64,000 nucleotides of DNA from NCBI GenBank assembly GCA_948144175.1, contig CANXME010001453.1, positions 3,162,001 to 3,226,000 of the forward strand, in the 5' to 3' direction. How positions within the stretch are numbered: the first letter of the stretch is position 1; every line of letters starts with the position of its first letter. Made by a program: the position numbers and the translations under genes. The notes under the pieces are model-generated. The model did not search any database. It was not told the DNA's origin and was given only the letters and a program-made list of their open reading frames with translations. Of this stretch, positions 59,901 through 64,000 are shown in pieces. The DNA is from Closterium sp. NIES-65. Lineage: Eukaryota > Streptophyta > Zygnematophyceae > Desmidiales > Closteriaceae.

Positions 59901-61612
59901 ATGTCAAACAATGCCCGCGCAAAAAGCACCTACTTATTTCACTCACAAGGTAGAGCGCATAGCAGCGCAGGAACAGCGCCCTCCTCCCTTGAACCCCCTC
60001 CAGCACGTGTGCCGCCCTCCTGAACTCCCTCACATCAAACAGCGCCCGCGCAAACAGCACCTCGTCCGAATCCTCCTCCTCCCCCTCCACAGCCTCCGTC
60101 CCTTTCACTTCACCTATCGCCGCCGCTCCTCCTTCAGCCCCGTGCGCCGTCCCTTTTGATCCTGCTGCCTCTCCTGTCGTGTGTGCCTCTGCCTTGGCAG
60201 CCCCTGCCTGCCCGTCCCTTGCTCCTCGCTCCTCTCTGCTGTCCCCTGCTGCAGATTCTGACTGGGAGGGCATGGCGGGTAGGCCAATTAGCTGCTCTGC
60301 AGCCCTGGAATGAGGAGGAGGAGAGAGGGAGTGAGAGGAATGTTAAAGTCTCTGCCCTGCCTGTCCCTTGCTCCTCGCTCCTCTCTCCTGTCCCCTGCTG
60401 TAGCTTCTGACTGAGAGTTCATGGCAGGTAGGCCGATTAGCTGCTCTGCAGCCCTGTGGAATCAGGAGGGGGAGAGGAGAGGGAAGTGATCAATAGAAGT
60501 GGTGGATAAGCAATGAGAGAATGATCGGCATTAGGTCTGGAACAGTGGGGAGGCGGCATGACCGGCAGGCCGTTCAGCTGCTCTGCAGCCCTGTGGAACC
60601 AGGAGGGGTTGAGGAGAGGGACGGGACGTCTCAGATTTTCTGATTGAGAAGGCATGGCGTTGCTCTGCGGGGCTAGAATCAGGAGGCGGAGAGACGATGG
60701 ATAAACAGAGGGCGGGAGATTGGCAATGGGTCCAGCGCACTGGGGAGACGGCATGCCGGGGTGACTTTTGAGTCGATTTAAAAGTCACGATGGATAAACA
60801 TTGGGCGGGAGATTGGCAATGGGTCCAGCGCACTGGGGAGACGGCATGCCGGGCAGGCTGATCGGCTGCTCTGCGGCCCTGTGGAATCAGAAAGGGGGGG
60901 AAAGAGGGGATGGCGGACAATAAATAGGAGAGGTGGAAAAGCAATGAGAGAACGGTCGGCATTGAGTGTGGTGTGGCACAAATGGAGACGGTAATAAACA
61001 TTGGAAGCACTACTAGGAACCTTGGGCGAATGGAGGTTTTTGAGAATTCTCAAAAACTCCCTACAATGAGAGAACGGTCGGCATTGGGTGTGGCGTGGCA
61101 CAAATGGAGACGGTACTATTTGGTGTGGCATGGTAATAAACATTGGAAGCACTACTAGGAACCTTGGGCGAATGGAAGCAGTGGAGAAGCGACAGCTTTG
61201 AATGACTTACCACGCGGACGCCTGGAGCAGGAATCGGTCGTGCAGCTCCCGCACGGCGGCTCGCAGCTAGACGCGCTTCAGCGGGCCCTTGACTTGACTT
61301 GACTCAACCTGACTCGACTTACCACGCGGACACCTGGAACAGGCATCGGTCGCGCAGTTCCCGCACGGCAGCTCGCAGCTCGGCGCGCTTCGGCAAGCCC
61401 TTGACTTGATTTCAGTTGACTTACCTTGACTTGACTTGATTGACTCACCATGAGGACGCCTGGAACAGGCATCGGTCGCGCAGTTCCCGCACGGCGGCTC
61501 GCAGCTCGGCGCGCTTCACGGCTGGGCTCGCCGCCGCTGCCGCTGCTAGCGCTGCTGCCACGGGATCGGCCGGAACGTGCCTGACGGCATCCGGCGTCGC
61601 TGGCACTGCCAT
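44989..61612 (-). CDS. APC8: Anaphase-promoting complex subunit 8 (CDC23)
   Basis: Eight exons, 61612-61449, 60304-59947, 52423-52088, 50341-49796, 48975-48674, 47780-47571, 45929-45782 and 45171-44989, all GT-AG and in phase, give 748 residues. APC8 is a TPR scaffold subunit of the anaphase-promoting complex, the E3 ligase that marks cyclins and securin for destruction in the nucleus. Landmarks are [13 protein letters not shown] near the N terminus; [81 protein letters not shown]; the TPRs [14 protein letters not shown] and [28 protein letters not shown]; and RLLDFGGP. Ala/Ser-rich insertions in exons 2 and 4 and an acidic tail explain the extra length over the 579-residue Arabidopsis protein. 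Every intron contains diverged copies of its flanking exon ends; intron 2 also contains a retroelement remnant. Confidence 0.96.
45172..45781 (-). repeat. Exon 7 tail copies and 52-bp array in APC8 intron 7
   Basis: Two diverged copies of the exon 7 tail (AERYSTRLL variants with donor) lie at about 45720-45640 and 45540-45470. The second leads into four exact copies of a 52-bp unit at 45269-45480. That unit includes the RLLG codons and a GTGAGATG donor-like site on the gene strand. Confidence 0.85.
45930..47570 (-). repeat. Tandem exon-end copies in APC8 intron 6
   Basis: Copies of the exon 6 tail ([21 protein letters not shown] variants) lie at about 47500-46950. At least seven copies of the exon 7 head ([11 protein letters not shown], each with a CAG acceptor) follow at about 46890-46000. 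Part of the latter is a 268-bp higher-order repeat present 2.6 times at 46143-46830. Confidence 0.88.
47781..48673 (-). repeat. Tandem exon-end copies in APC8 intron 5
   Basis: Copies of the exon 5 tail ([19 protein letters not shown]) lie near 48620-48570 and 48500-48310. Three copies of the exon 6 head ([20 protein letters not shown] variants) follow at about 48260-48170, 48115-48000 and 47960-47860. Confidence 0.88.
48976..49795 (-). repeat. Exon 5 head copies in APC8 intron 4
   Basis: Two long copies of the exon 5 head ([20 protein letters not shown] and following) lie at about 49465-49300 and 49230-49080, with a more degraded one at about 49680-49610. Each is preceded by an acceptor. 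Confidence 0.88.
50342..52087 (-). repeat. Tandem exon-end copies in APC8 intron 3
   Basis: Several copies of the exon 3 tail (CMAADRGE-phase remnants of the WAAWQQIE codons plus donor) with CA-rich repeats lie at about 52070-51300. About five copies of the exon 4 head ([17 protein letters not shown]) follow at about 51125-50400. Confidence 0.88.
52487..52625. repeat. Palindrome-bearing repeat, inner copies, APC8 intron 2
   Basis: Two units of the same repeat as at 58300-58965 (GGGTACGGGCGGGTACTGCT followed by GAGGCGCCTC). They lie 60 bp upstream (gene strand) of the complete exon 3. Confidence 0.85.
52667..53472. repeat. 25-bp minisatellite in APC8 intron 2
   Basis: About 32 almost identical 25-bp units. 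On the gene strand each contains GGGAAGAAGGTGAGGACAC, that is a GGTGAGG donor-like core. Long ORFs across it on the plus strand are by-products of a stop-free unit. Confidence 0.95.
53544..57938 (-). mobile_element. Gag-only Ty3-type retroelement remnant in APC8 intron 2
   Basis: A single open frame of 1,464 residues reads on the minus strand, in the same direction as APC8. The first 630 residues are highly charged, with five to six 63-bp repeats ([18 protein letters not shown] units). Residues about 660-880 match a retrotransposon gag capsid ([19 protein letters not shown] through [18 protein letters not shown]). Two CCHC zinc knuckles follow ([14 protein letters not shown] and [14 protein letters not shown]), with a knuckle-like stretch between. 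No protease, RT or integrase follows and no LTR pair was found, so the element is incomplete, although the gag frame itself looks whole. Confidence 0.85.
58300..58965. repeat. 80-bp array carrying a 20-bp perfect palindrome
   Basis: Nine units, mostly 80 bp apart. Each holds a fragment of APC8 exon 3 ([11 protein letters not shown] on the minus strand) and one or two copies of the palindrome CTTTTGAGGCGCCTCAAAAG or its slightly shortened form. Confidence 0.93.
58966..59400 (-). repeat. Exon 3 head copies in APC8 intron 2
   Basis: Three copies of the exon 3 head with acceptor ([20 protein letters not shown] and shorter forms) lie at about 59038-58940, 59190-59105 and 59370-59260. The complete exon 3 lies 6.5 kb further downstream, beyond the retroelement remnant. 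Confidence 0.88.
59401..59562. repeat. 16-bp minisatellite in APC8 intron 2
   Basis: About ten copies of GTGGGTGAGTGGATTG. Between it and exon 2 (59650-59940) lie two further copies of the exon 2 tail ([20 protein letters not shown] plus donor). Confidence 0.9.
60305..61448 (-). repeat. Tandem exon-end copies in APC8 intron 1
   Basis: Two copies of the exon 1 tail ([13 protein letters not shown] plus donor) lie at about 61385-61310 and 61275-61210. Four or so copies of the exon 2 head ([13 protein letters not shown] variants with acceptor) follow at about 60890-60410. A 110-bp direct duplication lies at 60950-61170. Confidence 0.88.
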
Positions 61613-62766
61613 GTCGGTCGAAATTCGTGAACGATCGTGTGATGGAACTAATGAAAACCCAATAAGACGAGATGCGAACTGTTGAGACGGCCCAGAATAG
61701 GAGATTTTCAAAGTGATAGTAAATCTAACCGAAGTAAAAATTCATGAGCAGAGCCGCAGACACGCCTGAGCGGACAGCACTCGCTTATTGTACGTTTGGC
61801 GTGGTCTCTAATACATTCTGTTACTTCCTACTATTCCCTAACAGCTGGCATTCCTTCAGGAATCTGACCTGGTTTCTGATCCCTGGTGTTCTACCCTATA
61901 GAACTTGGCTCTCACTAACCGCGATTCGAGAGCTCTCGAGATATAGCAGGACGGGATTCACAGATGATAGCGCGCACTTCTCAACAACAAACGAACCAAT
62001 CTTGAGACGAAGTGACGGCCGGACGTGGAGCCGAACCGATTCAAATAGGCACCTCGTCAAATTCTGAACCTGAAGCTCATGTTACCATTACTGTTCTCGC
62101 GTAATGGTTTCGCTGGAACTCTGTGCGATCTGGATCAGGCATTTTTGGGCAAACGAAGTTACACGAGATGCTTAAATAATGAAACGCAATCAGCAACGTA
62201 GCTAGCTTCGTCAATCTCCGTGATGTCTCGTGGAAACTGATGATTCTATGGTAACCTGTTAGCCCTTGGGAAGGTCGATCGCTACGCATTATTCAAACGA
62301 TCAGGCCCTTGCTCCTGGAAAAAAATGCTCACATCGTAAGGCACCTAGCAGTCAACTCTGTTAGCTGTCTAGCAGGTGTGTTGTGTAGAACCCTCCTGCT
62401 GCTGCTGGTCCAGTTATAACATAATCCGTCACGTGCAATACCGGGAGTCTAAGCGGTCATTTCGTTCTCTGAAGGATTTTGGATTTGAGGCTCCTGAGTT
62501 GCACGGTCATTTCTTACGCCACCCTGATTTCGCCCTACGCATCCCGCGTTTCGCTTCGCGAAGAACTTGCTCGTTCGCCATTCGCTCAGCTTGACAAACG
62601 TAGCTTTCGCGCTTCGCGCTCCTTGCTTAACGTCGCCACTCCGTGCCTTTTGAGGTGACTCTTGAGTCCACCCAACGGTCACTTTCGGAGCTACCCATTC
62701 CGCGCGTTCCAATCCCTCCCACGAAATCAAAGTAGAAAATCCAGCCTCGTATTCGCTATATCGGGG
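61613..62766. promoter_or_regulatory. Divergent promoter region between APC8 and CPSF73
   Basis: The two housekeeping genes are transcribed away from this 1.15-kb spacer, which should hold both promoters and 5' UTRs. No gene, strong repeat or specific site was recognised. Confidence 0.5.
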
Positions 62767-64000
62767 ATGGCGAAGCGCAAGGAGGATCCGTTACAAGCAG
62801 AGGACGCGCACGACAAGCTGGAGCTGATGCCGCTGGGCGCGGGCAACGAAGTGGGGCGGTCGTGCGTGTTCATGTCGTACAAGGGCAAGAACGTGCTGGT
62901 AATCACTCCCTAGGCGCCTCATTTTTGTCGTATATGGGCAAGAACGTGCTGGTAATGGCCCTTAGGTGCAGCTGATGCCTGTAGGGGCAACCAACTGGGG
63001 CGGTCGTGCGTGTTCATGTCGTACAAGGGCAAGAACGTGCTGGTGAGGGCAAGAACGTGCTGGTGAGGGCAAGCACGTGCTGGTGAGGGCTAGCACGTGC
63101 TGGTGAGGGCTAGCACGTGCTGGTGAGGGCAAGCACGTGCTGGTGAGGGCTAGCACGTGCTGGTGAGGGCTAGCACGTGCTGGTGAGGGCAAGCACGTGC
63201 TGGTGAGGGCTAGCACGTGCTGGTGAGGGCAAGCACGTGCTGGTGAGGGCAAGCACGTGCTGGTGAGGGCAAGCACGTGCTGGTTATGGCTCTTCAGTTC
63301 GAATGTGGCATTCACCCTGCATGCTCTACTCAGGCATCGCTGGGCTGCCCGCCTTTGGTCACCTGCCTAGTTTCCATCCCCTTTCACCCCACTCAATCCC
63401 CTTCCACCGCACCCAACCCTTTCCCCACTGCCAGTTCGACTGTGGCATTCATCCCGCGTACTCTGGCATTGCCGGGCTGCCCTTCTTTGGTCACCTGCCT
63501 TCTTTCCATCCCCTTCCCCCCCACTCAATCCCCTTCCACCGCATCCAATCCCCTTCCACCGCACCCAACCCTCTTCGCACTGCCAGTTTGACTGTGGCAT
63601 TCACCCCGCCTACTCGGGCATCGCCGGGCTGCCCTTCTTTGACGAGATCGACCCCTCCTGTATTGACGTGCTGCTCGTCACGCAGTGAGTGCTGTTGACT
63701 GCCGTTGACTTGAGTTGACTCGAGTTGACTTGTTGACCTTGGTGTGCTTCTGGGCTGCCCTTCTTTGATGAGATCGACCCCTCCTGTATCGACGTGCTGC
63801 TGGTGACGCAGTGAGTGCTGCTGACTGCCGTTGACTTGAGTTGACTCATGTTGACTCACTGAGTGCTGCTGCCCTTCTTTGATGAGATCGACCCCTCCTG
63901 TGTGGACGTGCTGCTGGTGACTCAGTGAGTGTTGAATCCTTTCTGCTGCGTTGACATGAGTTGACTCGTGTTGACTCACTGAGTGCTGCTGGGCTGCCCT
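62767..64000 (+). CDS. CPSF73: CPSF73 (mRNA 3'-end endonuclease), first two exons only
   Basis: Exon 1 (62767-62898) encodes 44 residues ending MPLGAGNEVGRSCVFMSYKG and KNVL. Exon 2 (63587-63684) continues FDCGIHPAYSGIAGLPFFDE and IDPSCIDVLLVT and ends in phase 2 with CA before GTGAGT, ready for the His of the metallo-beta-lactamase motif HFHIDH, which must lie beyond the window. CPSF73 is the zinc-dependent nuclease that cuts pre-mRNA before polyadenylation. The LGAGNEVGRSCV start is typical of the family. Two degraded copies of the exon 2 head precede it (63297-63350 and 63437-63500) and at least two copies of its tail with donors follow (63749-63814 and 63870-63925). Confidence 0.93.
62926..63292 (+). 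repeat. Exon 1 donor minisatellite in CPSF73 intron 1
   Basis: After one short and one longer copy of the exon 1 tail there is a 20-bp array from about 63030 to 63290. Each unit is AAGAACGTGCTGGTGAGGGC or a one- or two-base variant: the last four codons of exon 1 fused to a GTGAGG donor. Twelve units keep the donor. Confidence 0.93.
63685..64000 (+). repeat. Exon 2 tail copies in CPSF73 intron 2
   Basis: Two copies of FFDEIDPSCIDVLLVT (one with Val for Ile) plus GTGAGT donors, separated by TTGACTTGAGTTGACT-type filler. A third copy appears to begin at the window end. Confidence 0.88.

Noticed and set aside
45000-61600. Mutually exclusive alternative exons in APC8
   Set aside because: The extra copies mostly have only one splice site and are truncated or diverged, so they do not form interchangeable complete exons.
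63030-63290. CRISPR-like array
   Set aside because: There are no spacers; the 20-bp units abut and derive from an exon-donor junction in a eukaryotic gene.

Overview
The window is nuclear DNA of a photosynthetic eukaryote, most probably a streptophyte green alga or an early-diverging land plant. It holds intron-rich genes with GT-AG splice sites, a plastid-targeted uroporphyrinogen decarboxylase, a plant-type CBSX6 protein, a type III polyketide synthase, and Ty3 and Copia LTR retrotransposons. I cannot fix the species from sequence alone. Exons were built by hand from protein similarity, splice sites and phase. In eight of the nine host genes every junction closes in frame; in CBSX6 one homopolymer base disturbs the frame.

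Layout, left to right. At 1-4887 lies the 3' part of a Ty3 chromovirus, whose LTR ends 28 bp past the stop of a minus-strand type III polyketide synthase (4916-7287). An unresolved spacer (7288-9664) follows. Then come a plus-strand TMEM128-like membrane protein (9665-11316), a minus-strand SEC61 gamma gene (11965-12394), plastid uroporphyrinogen decarboxylase (13036-17469, minus) and CBSX6 (18477-24233, minus). A divergent promoter region leads to a coiled-coil/LRR protein (25260-27053, plus), which converges on a long minus-strand protein with a CENP-B/pogo-type DNA-binding domain (27219-32259). A non-autonomous LTR element (33194-44714) fills the next gap, with a younger, complete-looking Copia element nested inside it (35800-43208). 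The APC8/CDC23 gene (44989-61612, minus) follows; its second intron carries a gag-only Ty3 remnant and several satellites. A divergent spacer leads to the first exons of CPSF73 (62767 onward, plus), which runs off the window.

The most striking feature is the structure of the introns. In UROD, CBSX6, the CENP-B-like gene, APC8 and CPSF73, introns hold tandem, diverged copies of the neighbouring exon ends together with their splice sites. Where both kinds are present the order is the same: copies of the upstream exon's tail plus donor come first, then copies of the downstream exon's head plus acceptor. In two genes this has collapsed into short minisatellites in which almost every unit carries a splice donor. 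PKS, TMEM128, SEC61G and the LRR gene do not show it.

Most host genes are housekeeping functions: tetrapyrrole synthesis, ER translocation, the anaphase-promoting complex and mRNA 3'-end cleavage. They look independent; there is no cluster or operon logic. I found no rRNA, convincing tRNA or CRISPR array.
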